From Cellulophaga sp. L1A9 (GTDB lineage: Bacteria; Bacteroidota; Bacteroidia; Flavobacteriales; Flavobacteriaceae): DNA of 64,000 bases. The DNA lies in contig NZ_CP047027.1 in the NCBI RefSeq assembly GCF_009797025.1, positions 4,898,001 to 4,962,000 of the forward strand. Direction: 5' to 3'. A program made the position numbers and the translations under genes. The notes beneath the pieces are model-generated. The model saw nothing but the letters and a program-made list of their open reading frames with translations, did no database searches and was not told where the DNA came from. Positions 19,178 through 28,857 of this stretch are shown one piece after another (position 1 is the first letter of the stretch; every line of letters begins with the position of its first letter).

Positions 19178-19234
19178 CTACCTCGCTTGAAAGCAAGTAT
19201 AAAAATGATGATGATGTGTAGTTGTATTTTTCAT
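19178..19234 (-). CDS. hisL: his operon leader peptide
   Basis: An 18-codon frame encodes MKNTTTHHHHFYTCFQAR, with four consecutive CAT codons (19205-19216) and a TAG stop, 29 nt before the attenuator hairpin. Such a His run just upstream of hisG is the hallmark of ribosome-mediated attenuation. Segment TCAAGCGAGGT (19180-19190) at the 3' end of the frame can pair with ACCCGTTTGA of the terminator 5' arm (19137-19146), allowing one bulged A and one G-U pair. A ribosome stalled on the His codons would leave this segment free and so favour read-through; a ribosome at the stop would cover it. No strong ribosome-binding site is visible, as is usual in this phylum. Confidence 0.82.
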   Translation of the reverse strand: MKNTTTHHHHFYTCFQAR

Positions 19235-19325
19235 TCTGATGTAAAAGTAAAATTAATTTTAGTGTTAAAAAATAAAAAATCGTTTTTTTAACAACTGTTC
19301 TTGTTTTTATTCAAAAACTAACAGA

Positions 19326-20141
19326 TTAGTTATTCCCCAAAATTAATGGCAAGCCTGATTCTCCGCCACCAACGATAACAACTTTAGTGTTCGGAGATTT
19401 AGATAGTTCTAATGTAGCATCAATACCTTTATCCTGTAGAATCTTATCGGTCAATGATGCACTTAAAATACGGTTTGCATCAGCTTTACCCTGAGCTTCA
19501 ATGGTTACTTTTTCCGCTTCTTTCTTTGCTGTCACTAAACGAAATTCATATTCTAATGATTCTTGTTCTTGTTTAAGCTTACGCTCAATTGCGTCTTTAA
19601 TCGTAGAAGGCAAGGTTACGTCACGAACCAAAATTTCATTTAATTGAATATATTCTCCCTCAACGATCTTTTGGGTTTCGTCAAAAATCTCTTGCTGAAT
19701 AGCATCACGTTTGCTAGAATATAATTGCTCTGGCGTATACCTCCCTACTACAGAACGTGCCGCAGAACGTATTGTAGGTAATAATACTCTTTGTATGTAA
19801 TCTTCCCCTTTTTCTTGGTGTAACTTACCTAATTCACTACGAACAGGCTCAAACCAAGCAGAAGCTTCTAATTTAATATCTAATCCATTACTAGATAAAA
19901 CATTCATTTTCTCCAAAACTTCTTGTTGTCTCACCTCATAAATAAAAACCTTATTCCAAGGAGCCACAAAATGAAAACCTTCTCCTAATGGTGGTTCATC
20001 TGTAACAACACCGCCTTGAAATTGTTTGTACAAAACACCAGCCTGACCTGAGTCAACCGTAACGGTAGATTTTGAAATTAATATTATTAAAACTACTAAA
20101 GCGAAAACCGCTGGTAATGCAATTTTTGGAATTTTATCCAT
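19326..20141 (-). CDS. prohibitin-like SPFH/band 7 protein
   Basis: A 271-aa membrane-anchored protein. One N-terminal helix (about 8-27) is followed by an SPFH domain (about 28-190) with VDSGQAGVLYKQFQGGV and PLGEGFHFVAPWNKV, then a charged coiled coil (about 190-240) with the AQGKADANRIL motif of prohibitins. Such proteins form ring or scaffold assemblies at the membrane and often modulate membrane proteases; no partner is encoded next to it. It lies 14 bp after the VWA membrane protein gene and may be co-transcribed with it. Confidence 0.87.
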   Translation of the reverse strand: MDKIPKIALPAVFALVVLIILISKSTVTVDSGQAGVLYKQFQGGVVTDEPPLGEGFHFVAPWNKVFIYEVRQQEVLEKMNVLSSNGLDIKLEASAWFEPVRSELGKLHQEKGEDYIQRVLLPTIRSAARSVVGRYTPEQLYSSKRDAIQQEIFDETQKIVEGEYIQLNEILVRDVTLPSTIKDAIERKLKQEQESLEYEFRLVTAKKEAEKVTIEAQGKADANRILSASLTDKILQDKGIDATLELSKSPNTKVVIVGGGESGLPLILGNN

Positions 20142-20155
20142 ATTTGAATTTAAAT

Positions 20156-22168
20156 TTAAATTAATCCGTTATATTTTCTGATGAACCATTCTAATGAAAG
20201 TGCTATAATAATAAGCCCTAGAAGGATTTTAAAGTCTATCAAAGATACGACATTTTCTACGCTTTTCTGGGTTGGAAGAAAGCGTTTATCCGCATCAAGC
20301 ACCTTTAAAAGCTGCGTAAATTGATTAGGATACAAAAGTGATGCGTTAGTTGCTGTAGAAAAATTTTCCATTTTCTGATAATTCGATGAAAAGAACTGTT
20401 GCTCTACATCATAATCTAAAACAGTAAATTTACCAGATTTTAAAATTGACTTCCCTTCTACCCCTATCTTAAAGGAATAAGTACCCGGTTTCAAATCACT
20501 TAGATCTGCTTCAAAATAATTGGTTTTTAACAGCATTGGAATCTTTACTCCTCCAGCAATTTGTATAAAAAGATTTGCCTTGGCATCAAATACATAAGTC
20601 TCATCAGAATAGGTAGCCGTAACTTTTGCCAACCCTAAATTTTCATAAACCGACTTATAATCAATTGACAAACGCTCTTTTTTTGTATTATTAGACAAAT
20701 AAAGCATGAGTTTACCTAAAAAAGTATCGAAATTTTCGAAATTTTCAAGGTTCACATAATTCTTCAAACGCCATTTCCAAATATTCTCCCCAAGTAAAAC
20801 AGCTGTTTTTTGACCCTTATTTTCAGAAATTGCCAAAAGGGGATTATTTAAATCTACTCCCCTTATATTCCTTTGCAGCAATGCATCATGAGTTCCGGAA
20901 AAAGTAATTGCACCTGAATTGCTTGTTAAAGGTGGGTAATCCGTAAAGTCACTGGACGATATATCATATTTAGAAAAGGAAGGGTTTACTTTCCCTAACA
21001 CTTCTTGAATAGGGTATCCCGTTTCAATTCTATAACCCAAGCCCAACGAATTAAGGAAATTCAGATCTGTCTTGGTTCCCACAACTGTAAAGTAATTAGA
21101 ATAAGAATCCATAATAAAAGAGTAAACAGCCTTAAAATTCACATCTGGCTGATAGCAGATAAAAACATCGGTCTCTTCTAATATTTCTTTAGACACAGAA
21201 GGTTTTACAATGGTCACGGACCTCTGCTCATTAGTTTCTATTGCTTTTTTCAAAGCTCCTAAATCAGGATGCATAACAGCTGAAACTATCGTTACATTCG
21301 TCTTTTCATCAATTACTTCAACTGCAATAGATTTCCTATTGTTTATTATATTTCTTTCGTTTTTCAAGGCCCCTACAGTAATGTCAATGGTTTTCACACC
21401 AATGGCATCTGCATTTAAAAAGGTATGTATACGTTTTGATTGTATGTCGTTAGAGAACTGTACCTGCTCTTTAAATACTGTTTTCCCATCTACAGTAATA
21501 GAGACAGGAACACTAACGTTTTTTTCTCCATCATAAGCTATATAGCATTCAATTGGAAATTTGTTTTTTAAGAAGGCAAATTTATTTGTATTTACCTGAT
21601 TAATTTTAATGTCTTCATACTTTGTAGTATCCCCAAAAACTACGGAATAAAAAGGAATATTAATTTTATCGCCATAGAACTCATAGTCCTGCCCTATGGT
21701 TTGATTCCCATCTGAAAGTAATACTCCAACTGTATTTTTCTGGTTGTAAATTCCGGATACAGATTTCAACGCTTTCGCAATGTTCGTATTCGTTTCAAAG
21801 AAGCTTAATGAATCAAGTGCTTGAAACTGATTACCAAATCTGTAATAATCAATTTTAAATTTATCAGTTAGTGTTTTATTTGATTTAATTTGGTCTAAAA
21901 ATGCAACTAATTCCGCTGAATTGGCTGCCATTGAACTAGAATTATCAGCAACGACCACTAAATTAGTTTTTTCTAATACATATTCCGTTTTTACAAATTT
22001 TGGATTAATAAGTAGTAAAAAAAGAGAAAACAATGCTGTAAAACGTAAAAAAGAGAGCAAAACAATTCGTTTTCCTCTCTTTTTATTTTTGTAATAATAT
22101 TGAAAAAGGACTATTCCTATAGCAACAAAAGCTGCTGCAATTAAAAAAAGGATAGTCTGAATTTGCAT
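20156..22168 (-). CDS. VWA-domain membrane protein
   Basis: A 670-aa protein with two N-terminal membrane helices (about 3-24 and 38-58), a von Willebrand A-like domain beginning VVVADNSSSM (about 70-80, DxSxS MIDAS) with VLLSDGNQT, a long beta-rich region, and one C-terminal helix (about 645-662). This topology is typical of Bacteroidota membrane proteins related to the Bat/aerotolerance or glutamine-amidotransferase-like VWA group. Its function is unknown. It follows fabG by 14 bp and precedes the SPFH gene, so the three may form one transcript. Confidence 0.75.
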   Translation of the reverse strand: MQIQTILFLIAAAFVAIGIVLFQYYYKNKKRGKRIVLLSFLRFTALFSLFLLLINPKFVKTEYVLEKTNLVVVADNSSSMAANSAELVAFLDQIKSNKTLTDKFKIDYYRFGNQFQALDSLSFFETNTNIAKALKSVSGIYNQKNTVGVLLSDGNQTIGQDYEFYGDKINIPFYSVVFGDTTKYEDIKINQVNTNKFAFLKNKFPIECYIAYDGEKNVSVPVSITVDGKTVFKEQVQFSNDIQSKRIHTFLNADAIGVKTIDITVGALKNERNIINNRKSIAVEVIDEKTNVTIVSAVMHPDLGALKKAIETNEQRSVTIVKPSVSKEILEETDVFICYQPDVNFKAVYSFIMDSYSNYFTVVGTKTDLNFLNSLGLGYRIETGYPIQEVLGKVNPSFSKYDISSSDFTDYPPLTSNSGAITFSGTHDALLQRNIRGVDLNNPLLAISENKGQKTAVLLGENIWKWRLKNYVNLENFENFDTFLGKLMLYLSNNTKKERLSIDYKSVYENLGLAKVTATYSDETYVFDAKANLFIQIAGGVKIPMLLKTNYFEADLSDLKPGTYSFKIGVEGKSILKSGKFTVLDYDVEQQFFSSNYQKMENFSTATNASLLYPNQFTQLLKVLDADKRFLPTQKSVENVVSLIDFKILLGLIIIALSLEWFIRKYNGLI

Positions 22169-22182
22169 AGTTTTAGTTACTA

Positions 22183-22932
22183 CTAAGTTAGCATTCCTCC
22201 ATCAACATTTAACACTTGACCAGTTACGTATGCAGATAAATCTGAAGCAAAGAACAAACAAGCATTTGCAATATCTTCTGGACTTCCGCCTCTTTTTAAA
22301 GGAATACCATCTCTCCATCCTTGCACAACTTTTGCATCAAGTTTATCTGTCATTTCTGTTTCAATAAACCCTGGAGCAATAGCATTACAACGAATATTTC
22401 TAGAACCTAATTCTAGTGCTATAGATTTTGTAAAGCCGATCATACCCGCTTTTGATGCTGCGTAGTTGGTTTGACCTGCGTTACCCTTAACACCAACCAC
22501 ACTACTCATATTTATAATAGAACCTTTACGTTGTTTTAACATGGTGCGTTGAACCGCTTTAGTCATATTAAAAACCGACTTTAGATTAATCTCAATTACT
22601 TTATCAAAATCATCTTCAGACATACGCATTAGAAGGTTATCTTTTGTAATCCCAGCATTGTTAATCAAAACATCTATTGATCCGCCAAAATCTTCTAAAA
22701 CTTTAGCCACCAATGCTTCTGAATCACTAAAACTAGCAGCATTACTTTTATATGCTTTTGCTTTTACACCTTTAGCCGTTAGTTCTTTTTCTAATGCTAA
22801 AGCTGGCGCCTCACTAGAACTGTATGTAAAAGCCACATTAGCTCCATGGTCTGCAAAAACTTGAGCAATACCGGTACCAATACCTCTACTTGCACCTGTA
22901 ATTATTACGTTTTTACCTTCTAATAACTTCAT
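22183..22932 (-). CDS. fabG: 3-oxoacyl-ACP reductase
   Basis: A 249-aa short-chain dehydrogenase that reduces 3-oxoacyl-ACP with NADPH in fatty-acid elongation. It has the cofactor loop TGASRGIG (12-19), NNAG (91-94) and the catalytic triad S144, Y157 and K161 (YAASK). The C-terminal YVTGQVLNVDGGM is typical of FabG. A CAAATATA on the plus strand at 22960-22967 gives a TATATTTG -7 box for this gene, without a clear -33 partner. The upstream hairpin at 22993-23037 separates it from sucD. Confidence 0.93.
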   Translation of the reverse strand: MKLLEGKNVIITGASRGIGTGIAQVFADHGANVAFTYSSSEAPALALEKELTAKGVKAKAYKSNAASFSDSEALVAKVLEDFGGSIDVLINNAGITKDNLLMRMSEDDFDKVIEINLKSVFNMTKAVQRTMLKQRKGSIINMSSVVGVKGNAGQTNYAASKAGMIGFTKSIALELGSRNIRCNAIAPGFIETEMTDKLDAKVVQGWRDGIPLKRGGSPEDIANACLFFASDLSAYVTGQVLNVDGGMLT

Positions 22933-22992
22933 TTTTGTTCGATTTGTTCAGTTGTTATTCAAATATACCTTTTGTTTGATATATAGATAGCT

Positions 22993-23037
22993 AAAATCCC
23001 GTTTAAACTGAAAATTATTCAGAATAAACGGGATTTT
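22993..23037 (-). terminator. probable terminator after sucD
   Basis: Perfect 13-bp stem AAAATCCCGTTTA / TAAACGGGATTTT around a 19-nt loop, 35 bp after the sucD stop. On the minus strand the stem ends in four T residues, so termination may be partial and some transcripts may enter fabG. Confidence 0.7.
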
Positions 23038-23072
23038 TTAAGCTTATATACTTTGAATTAATTGTTAGACAA

Positions 23073-23945
23073 TTATCCCATTACTTCTTTAACTTTCAAT
23101 CCAATTTCAGCTGGAGACTCCACCACGTGAATACCACACTCACGCATGATGCGTTTTTTAGCTTGAGCAGTATCATCACTACCGCCAACAATTGCACCAG
23201 CATGACCCATTGTTCTACCAGCAGGAGCAGTTTCACCTGCAATAAAGCCTACAATTGGTTTTTTACTACCACTTGCTTTGTACCATCTTGCAGCATCTGG
23301 CTCTAATTGACCTCCAATTTCACCAATCATAACCACACATTCTGTTTCTGGATCATTGATTAACATTTCCACCGCTTCTTTTGTTGTTGTTCCAATAATT
23401 GGATCACCACCAATACCGATAGCCGTTGTAATACCTAAACCTTGACGCACTACTTGATCAGCCGCTTCATAGGTTAATGTTCCTGATTTAGAAACAATAC
23501 CAACATTCCCTTTTTTGAAAACAAAACCTGGCATAATACCAACTTTAGCTTCACCTGGAGTAATAACACCTGGACAGTTAGGGCCAATTAAGCGACAATC
23601 CATATCTTTAATATAGTTTGCTGCTTTTACCATATCAGCTACAGGAATACCTTCAGTAATTGTAATAATTACTTTAATACCTGCATTAGCAGCTTCCATA
23701 ATTGCATCTGCAGCGAAAGCTGGCGGAACAAATATAATAGTCGTGTCTGCTCCAACTTTTTCAACAGCTTCATGAACAGTATTAAAAACCGGCTTTCCTA
23801 AATGTTCTTGCCCGCCTTTACCTGGAGTAACACCACCAACGATGTTCGTACCGTAATCAATCATTTGACCTGCGTGAAAGGTACCTTCACTACCTGTAAA
23901 ACCTTGTACAATTATTTTGGAATCTTTATTGACTAAAACACTCAT
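23073..23945 (-). CDS. sucD: succinate-CoA ligase, alpha subunit
   Basis: A 290-aa subunit carrying the CoA-binding Rossmann domain ([29 protein letters not shown]) and the phosphohistidine segment [13 protein letters not shown] (about residue 246). It works with the beta subunit SucC in the TCA cycle to interconvert succinyl-CoA and succinate. No sucC lies in this window, so the two subunits are encoded at separate loci, as is common in this group. A CAAAAATA at 23974-23981 gives a minus-strand TATTTTTG -7 box. Confidence 0.95.
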   Translation of the reverse strand: MSVLVNKDSKIIVQGFTGSEGTFHAGQMIDYGTNIVGGVTPGKGGQEHLGKPVFNTVHEAVEKVGADTTIIFVPPAFAADAIMEAANAGIKVIITITEGIPVADMVKAANYIKDMDCRLIGPNCPGVITPGEAKVGIMPGFVFKKGNVGIVSKSGTLTYEAADQVVRQGLGITTAIGIGGDPIIGTTTKEAVEMLINDPETECVVMIGEIGGQLEPDAARWYKASGSKKPIVGFIAGETAPAGRTMGHAGAIVGGSDDTAQAKKRIMRECGIHVVESPAEIGLKVKEVMG

Positions 23946-24029
23946 TTTATATCTATATTAATTTATTGCTATGCAAAAATATGGCATTGAAAACAATTTA
24001 TAAAGTATTTCCTTAGCTTATTTGTGCTT

Positions 24030-24953
24030 CTATTTTTTTATTATGTTCGGAATTTGTTTAATCCAAGCCATTTGCTTCATTTTTTCACGTGCTTCTTCAG
24101 CAGGACTCCCAAAATAAACAGCATTTCCTTCAAGAGATTTTGAAACTCCTGATTGCGCTAAAACTACTGCTTTTTTCCCAATAGTGATCGCACTTATCAC
24201 CCCAACTTGCCCCCAAAGGGTAACTTCATCTTCAATAATTACACAACCAGCAATACCCGTTTGCGATGCTATTAGACACTTTTCACCAATAACGGTATCA
24301 TGACCAACATGAACCTGATTATCAATTTTAGTTCCTTTCTTTACTCTCGTATCTCCTGTAACACCCCTATCTAAAGTGCAAAGTGCTCCGATATCTACAT
24401 GATCTTCAATAACAACACGCCCACCAGATACTAATTTATCAAAGCCTTCTGGTCTATTTTTATAATAGAATGCATCTGATCCTAAAACAGTCCCCGCATG
24501 AATGGTTACATTATTACCAATTACACAATGGTCATAAATAGACACATTGGAGTGTATTCTACAATTATCTCCAATAACAACTTCATTACCAATAAATGTA
24601 TTTGGCTGAATAACCGTGTCTTTCCCTATTTTAGCGGTGGAAGAAATACTATGAGAGGTTTTCTTAAATGGTTTAAAAAAAGCGGTAAGTTTATTGAAGT
24701 CCCTAAAAGGATCCTCTGAAATCAACAAAGCTTTTCCTTCGGGACAGTCTACTTTTTTATTTATTAAAATTGTAGTTGCCTTAGATTTTAAAGCCTTATC
24801 ATAATACTTTGGATGATCTACAAAAACAATATCACCTGATTCTACCACATGAATTTCGTTCATTCCCAAAACCTGAAAATCAGCATCACCCACAAATTCA
24901 GATTGAATAATACTGGCAATTTGCTCTAAACTATACGCAATAGGAAACTTCAT
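24030..24953 (-). CDS. LpxD-like acyltransferase, second copy
   Basis: A 307-aa left-handed beta-helix protein with an LpxD-type N-terminal domain (1-100) and hexapeptide repeats (about 105-270). The catalytic-type His lies in VHVGHDTVIGEKCLIASQTGIAG, matching the LpxD pattern. It is shorter than the other LpxD of this cluster (342 aa). A second LpxD-like protein beside efp may acylate the lipid A precursor or another UDP-sugar; the sequence alone does not decide. It is 22 bp after efp. Confidence 0.82.
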   Translation of the reverse strand: MKFPIAYSLEQIASIIQSEFVGDADFQVLGMNEIHVVESGDIVFVDHPKYYDKALKSKATTILINKKVDCPEGKALLISEDPFRDFNKLTAFFKPFKKTSHSISSTAKIGKDTVIQPNTFIGNEVVIGDNCRIHSNVSIYDHCVIGNNVTIHAGTVLGSDAFYYKNRPEGFDKLVSGGRVVIEDHVDIGALCTLDRGVTGDTRVKKGTKIDNQVHVGHDTVIGEKCLIASQTGIAGCVIIEDEVTLWGQVGVISAITIGKKAVVLAQSGVSKSLEGNAVYFGSPAEEAREKMKQMAWIKQIPNIIKK

Positions 24954-24975
24954 TTATATACTCGCTTAACTTCTA

Positions 24976-25542
24976 TTATTCTTTAACACGTTCCATATAA
25001 GAACCTGAAGTAGTATCTACTTTAATTTTATCTCCTTCATTAATAAACAAAGGAACATTTACCTCTGCACCAGTTTCCACTTTTGCAGGTTTAGTAGCAT
25101 TCGTTGCTGTATTGCCTTTAACACCTGGCTCCGTATACGTTACTTCTAACACCACACTTGCCGGCATATCTACAGATAAAGGCATGCTATCTTCTGTATT
25201 GAAGAGAATAGTAACTATTTCTCCTTCTTTTAAAAGTCCAGGAGAATCTAATGCACTTTCTTCAAGTGTAATTTGATTATAATCTTGCGTATTCATAAAA
25301 TGATACGTTTGCCCTTCAGGGTATAAATATTGATACGAACGCGTTTCAACACGAACATCTTCAATTTTACTACCTCCAGAAAATGTATTATCTAAAACTT
25401 TACCTGAGGTAACACTTTTTAATTTTGTACGAACAAATGCCGGACCTTTTCCTGGCTTTACATGTAAAAACTCAATAATTTTGAAAATATCGTTATTGTA
25501 ACGAATACAAAGTCCTTTTCTAATATCTGATGTTGATGCCAT
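24976..25542 (-). CDS. efp: elongation factor P
   Basis: A 188-aa three-domain translation factor that relieves stalling at consecutive prolines by binding between the ribosomal P and E sites. The KOW-like N-terminal domain has the exposed loop HVKPGKGPAFVRTKLK, with a Lys at the tip where other groups are modified. Middle and C-terminal OB domains follow, ending GDKIKVDTTSGSYMERV. It is embedded in the lipid A cluster between lpxA and the second LpxD-like gene. Confidence 0.95.
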   Translation of the reverse strand: MASTSDIRKGLCIRYNNDIFKIIEFLHVKPGKGPAFVRTKLKSVTSGKVLDNTFSGGSKIEDVRVETRSYQYLYPEGQTYHFMNTQDYNQITLEESALDSPGLLKEGEIVTILFNTEDSMPLSVDMPASVVLEVTYTEPGVKGNTATNATKPAKVETGAEVNVPLFINEGDKIKVDTTSGSYMERVKE

Positions 25543-25637
25543 AATTATAGTACTAATTGTTGGTGTATGATTCGTAGTTAATCAACTAAAATATCATCAC
25601 TAACGTTTAAATTTACTTTTATAAATTGGAAGTTAGG

Positions 25638-26423
25638 TTAATTATTACTAAAATAACCTTTCATTATTCCACGTTGAGAATCTCTAATAAACTGAAGAAT
25701 TTCATCACGCTCTGGAGTCGCTTCCATTTCCGCTTCAATAATTTGAACTGCTTGAGAATTATTATAGTTTTTCTGGTATAAAATTCTATAGATATTTTGT
25801 ACCTCTCTAATTTTTTCAGAAGGAATTCCTCTTCTTCTTAATCCAACAGAGTTTATACCTACATATGAAAGTGGCTCACGTGCTGCTTTTACATATGGAG
25901 GAACATCTTTACGAACTAAAGACCCACCTGTAACAAAAGCATGTTGCCCAATAGATACAAATTGATGTACTGCTACCAAGCCTGCTAAAATAACATTATC
26001 GCCAATCGTTACATGACCCGCCAACGTAGAGTTATTTGAAAAGATACAATTATCTCCAACCAAACAATCGTGGGCAACATGGCAATACGCCATGATCAGA
26101 CAGTTTTTTCCAATAACCGTTTTCATACGGTCAGAAGTTCCTTTATGAATGGTTGCACATTCTCTAATAGTTGTGTTATCTCCTATGATAACAGTAGTTT
26201 CTTCTCCTTGATATTTTAAATCTTGAGGTGGTGCGGAAATTACAGCACCAGGAAAAATATTACAATTTTTTCCGATTCTTGCACCTTCCATAATAGTAAC
26301 ATTTGAACCTATCCAAGTACCATCTCCAATAATTACATTATTGTGTATCGTTGTAAAGGGTTCTACTACTACGTTTTTAGCTATTTTTGCTCCTGGATGA
26401 ATATATGCCAGTGGTTGATTCAT
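25638..26423 (-). CDS. lpxA: UDP-GlcNAc O-acyltransferase
   Basis: A 261-aa hexapeptide-repeat enzyme for the first step of lipid A synthesis, transfer of a hydroxyacyl chain from ACP to UDP-GlcNAc. It has the beta-helix repeats from IHPGAKIAKNVVVEPF onward, the catalytic His in AYCHVAHDCLVGDNCIFSNNSTLAGHV (about residue 123) and the C-terminal helical domain with GLRRRGIPSEKIREVQNIYRIL. It begins 1 bp after the lpxC/fabZ stop, so the two are tightly coupled. Confidence 0.95.
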   Translation of the reverse strand: MNQPLAYIHPGAKIAKNVVVEPFTTIHNNVIIGDGTWIGSNVTIMEGARIGKNCNIFPGAVISAPPQDLKYQGEETTVIIGDNTTIRECATIHKGTSDRMKTVIGKNCLIMAYCHVAHDCLVGDNCIFSNNSTLAGHVTIGDNVILAGLVAVHQFVSIGQHAFVTGGSLVRKDVPPYVKAAREPLSYVGINSVGLRRRGIPSEKIREVQNIYRILYQKNYNNSQAVQIIEAEMEATPERDEILQFIRDSQRGIMKGYFSNN

Positions 26424-26424
26424 T

Positions 26425-27822
26425 CTATTTCTTTTTAGCTATTTGCGCCATTAATTCTGCTTCACATACCAACTTATTATTTGCATAAGCATACGCTTGC
26501 ATGTGACATATACCTCTTCTTATTGGCGTAATAAGGCTACAGTGAAATGTTAATGTATCACCTGGAAGTACTTTTTGTTTGAATTTAACATTATCCATCT
26601 TCATGAAAAAAGTTAAATAATTTTCTGGATCCGGAACTGTGCTTAACACTAAGATACCTCCTGTTTGAGCCATAGCTTCTACTTGTAATACACCAGGCAT
26701 TACGGGAGCTCCTGGAAAATGTCCCATAAAGAAATTTTCATTCATGGTTACATTTTTCATACCTACCACATGCGTATCTGAAAGCTCTAAAATACGATCG
26801 ATCAACAAAAATGGAGGCCTATGAGGCAATACATCCATAATTTGATGAATATCCATCAAAGGTGGCTTATTCAAATCATATTGTGGAACCTTATTGCGTT
26901 TTTCTAATTTTATAATTTTCGACAGTTTTTTTGCAAACTGCGTATTTACAAAGTGACCAGGTTTATTTGCAATGATTTTACCTCGAATACGTGTCCCTGC
27001 TAAAGCCACATCTCCTATAACATCTAGTAATTTATGACGCGCTGCTTCATTAGGATGATGCAAGGTCAAGTTGTCTAAAATTCCGTTTGGCTTAATAGAT
27101 AACTTCTTTTTATTAAAAGCTTTTTCAAGCTTTTTCATGGTCTCTTCTGAGATTTCTTTATCTACATAAACGATGGCATTGTTTAGATCGCCACCTTTTA
27201 TTAATCCATGATCCAAAAGCATTTCTAATTCATGTAGAAAGCTAAACGTTCTAGCCTCAGAAATTTCTGCTTTAAAATCTGATAGCTTATTTAACGTTGC
27301 ATTTTGAGTTCCTAAAACTTTAGTCCCAAAATCTACCATAGTAGTAATTTGATAGTCGTCTGATGGTATTATAGTTATTTCGCTTCCAGTAGCTTCATCC
27401 TTATACGAAATCACTTCTTTAACTACGTATATTTCTCTTTCAGCCTCTTGCTCAACTATTCCCGCTTCTTCAAGTGCTTCTACGAAAAACTTAGACGAAC
27501 CATCCATAATTGGTGGTTCTGGAGCATTTAACTCTATTAATACGTTGTCTATCTCCAGACCTACTAATGCTGCAAGAACATGCTCAGAAGTTTGAATCTT
27601 TACGCCTCTTTTTTCTAAATTGGTTCCTCTTTGAGTATTTACAACGTAGGTTGCATCTGCCTCAATAATAGGTTCTCCTTCCAAATCTGTTCGTTTAAAA
27701 GCATACCCATGATTTTCAGGCGCAGGTACTAATTTCATTGTAACGTTCTCTCCTGTATGTAATCCTACACCAGATAAAGTAACCTCTTTGCCAATTGTTC
27801 GTTGTTTATTGCTCACGGCCAA
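26425..27822 (-). CDS. lpxC/fabZ: LpxC deacetylase fused to FabZ dehydratase
   Basis: A 465-aa bifunctional protein. The N-terminal LpxC part (about 1-305) deacetylates UDP-acyl-GlcNAc, the committed step of lipid A synthesis; zinc ligands are visible in SEHVLAAL and [20 protein letters not shown]. The C-terminal FabZ part (about 320-465) dehydrates 3-hydroxyacyl-ACP; it has [13 protein letters not shown] and the catalytic [20 protein letters not shown]. The fusion is characteristic of Bacteroidota and puts two competing users of hydroxyacyl-ACP in one chain. It overlaps lpxD by 17 bp. Confidence 0.96.
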   Translation of the reverse strand: MAVSNKQRTIGKEVTLSGVGLHTGENVTMKLVPAPENHGYAFKRTDLEGEPIIEADATYVVNTQRGTNLEKRGVKIQTSEHVLAALVGLEIDNVLIELNAPEPPIMDGSSKFFVEALEEAGIVEQEAEREIYVVKEVISYKDEATGSEITIIPSDDYQITTMVDFGTKVLGTQNATLNKLSDFKAEISEARTFSFLHELEMLLDHGLIKGGDLNNAIVYVDKEISEETMKKLEKAFNKKKLSIKPNGILDNLTLHHPNEAARHKLLDVIGDVALAGTRIRGKIIANKPGHFVNTQFAKKLSKIIKLEKRNKVPQYDLNKPPLMDIHQIMDVLPHRPPFLLIDRILELSDTHVVGMKNVTMNENFFMGHFPGAPVMPGVLQVEAMAQTGGILVLSTVPDPENYLTFFMKMDNVKFKQKVLPGDTLTFHCSLITPIRRGICHMQAYAYANNKLVCEAELMAQIAKKK

Positions 27823-28834
27823 TCTTTTTTTCTAATTCGTTAATCCTATTAATAATCTTCGGTAAATTTTTAAAATGCACATAAGACTTATTGTAATCAC
27901 CATAAGTCAATGCAGGTGAACCTTGTATTATTTCTCCATTCTTTATATTTCTTCCGATACCAGACTGTGCTTGAATACGCACATTATCTCCAATGGTTAT
28001 ATGCCCAACTATCCCTACTTGACCACCAATCATGCAGTGTTTTCCTATCTTGGTAGAACCTGCAACCCCTGTTTGTGCAGCAATCACGGTATGCTCTCCA
28101 ATTTCTACATTATGTGCAATCTGTATTTGATTGTCTAGCTTTACGCCTTTTCTTATCACTGTAGATCCTAGCGTCGCTCTATCAATAGTGGTTCCTGCAC
28201 CAATATCTACGTTATCTTCAATAATTACATTACCCGTTTGCGGTACTTTTCGGTACTCTCCTTCTGTATTGGGCGTAAAACCAAATCCGTCTGACCCCAC
28301 AATTACACCACTATGGATTACGCAATTATTACCAATAATAGATTCTGAATATATTTTAGCTCCCGCAAAAATGATAACATTATCTCCTAAACGTACATTG
28401 TCTCCAACATAAACATTAGGATATATCTTTACTTTATTACCTAATGTAACGTTTTCTCCTATATAGGCGAAAGCACCTACATAACAGTCTTCTCCGTACG
28501 TAGTGGATTCTGCTATAAAAGACGGACTCTCTATACCTGTTTTATTATTTTTTACTTGATTGTAATATTCTAATAACGTTGAGAATGCCTCATAGGCATC
28601 ATCTACCTTAATAAGTGTAGTTGATAAATCATGCTCAGCTACAAAATCTCTATTTACGATTGTTATCGAAGATTTAGTAGTATATATATGTTGCGTATAT
28701 TTCGGATTTGCTAAAAAAGTAAGAGATCCTAGTTCTCCTTCTTCGATTTTAGCCAATCTATCAACAGCGATATCAGGATTACCTTCCAGTTCTCCCTCCA
28801 AAATACCTGCAATTTGACTTGCTGTAAATTTCAT
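27806..28834 (-). CDS. lpxD: UDP-3-O-acylglucosamine N-acyltransferase
   Basis: A 342-aa enzyme for the third step of lipid A synthesis. The N-terminal uridine-binding domain (1-100) is followed by hexapeptide repeats (about 100-300), with the catalytic His in [22 protein letters not shown] and the C-terminal helix ending [11 protein letters not shown]. It is the full-length LpxD of the cluster. Its end overlaps lpxC/fabZ, giving the order lpxD, lpxC/fabZ, lpxA, efp, second LpxD. Confidence 0.95.
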   Translation of the reverse strand: MKFTASQIAGILEGELEGNPDIAVDRLAKIEEGELGSLTFLANPKYTQHIYTTKSSITIVNRDFVAEHDLSTTLIKVDDAYEAFSTLLEYYNQVKNNKTGIESPSFIAESTTYGEDCYVGAFAYIGENVTLGNKVKIYPNVYVGDNVRLGDNVIIFAGAKIYSESIIGNNCVIHSGVIVGSDGFGFTPNTEGEYRKVPQTGNVIIEDNVDIGAGTTIDRATLGSTVIRKGVKLDNQIQIAHNVEIGEHTVIAAQTGVAGSTKIGKHCMIGGQVGIVGHITIGDNVRIQAQSGIGRNIKNGEIIQGSPALTYGDYNKSYVHFKNLPKIINRINELEKKIGREQ

Positions 28835-28857
28835 AAAGGCAAAAGTAACAAAAATAG

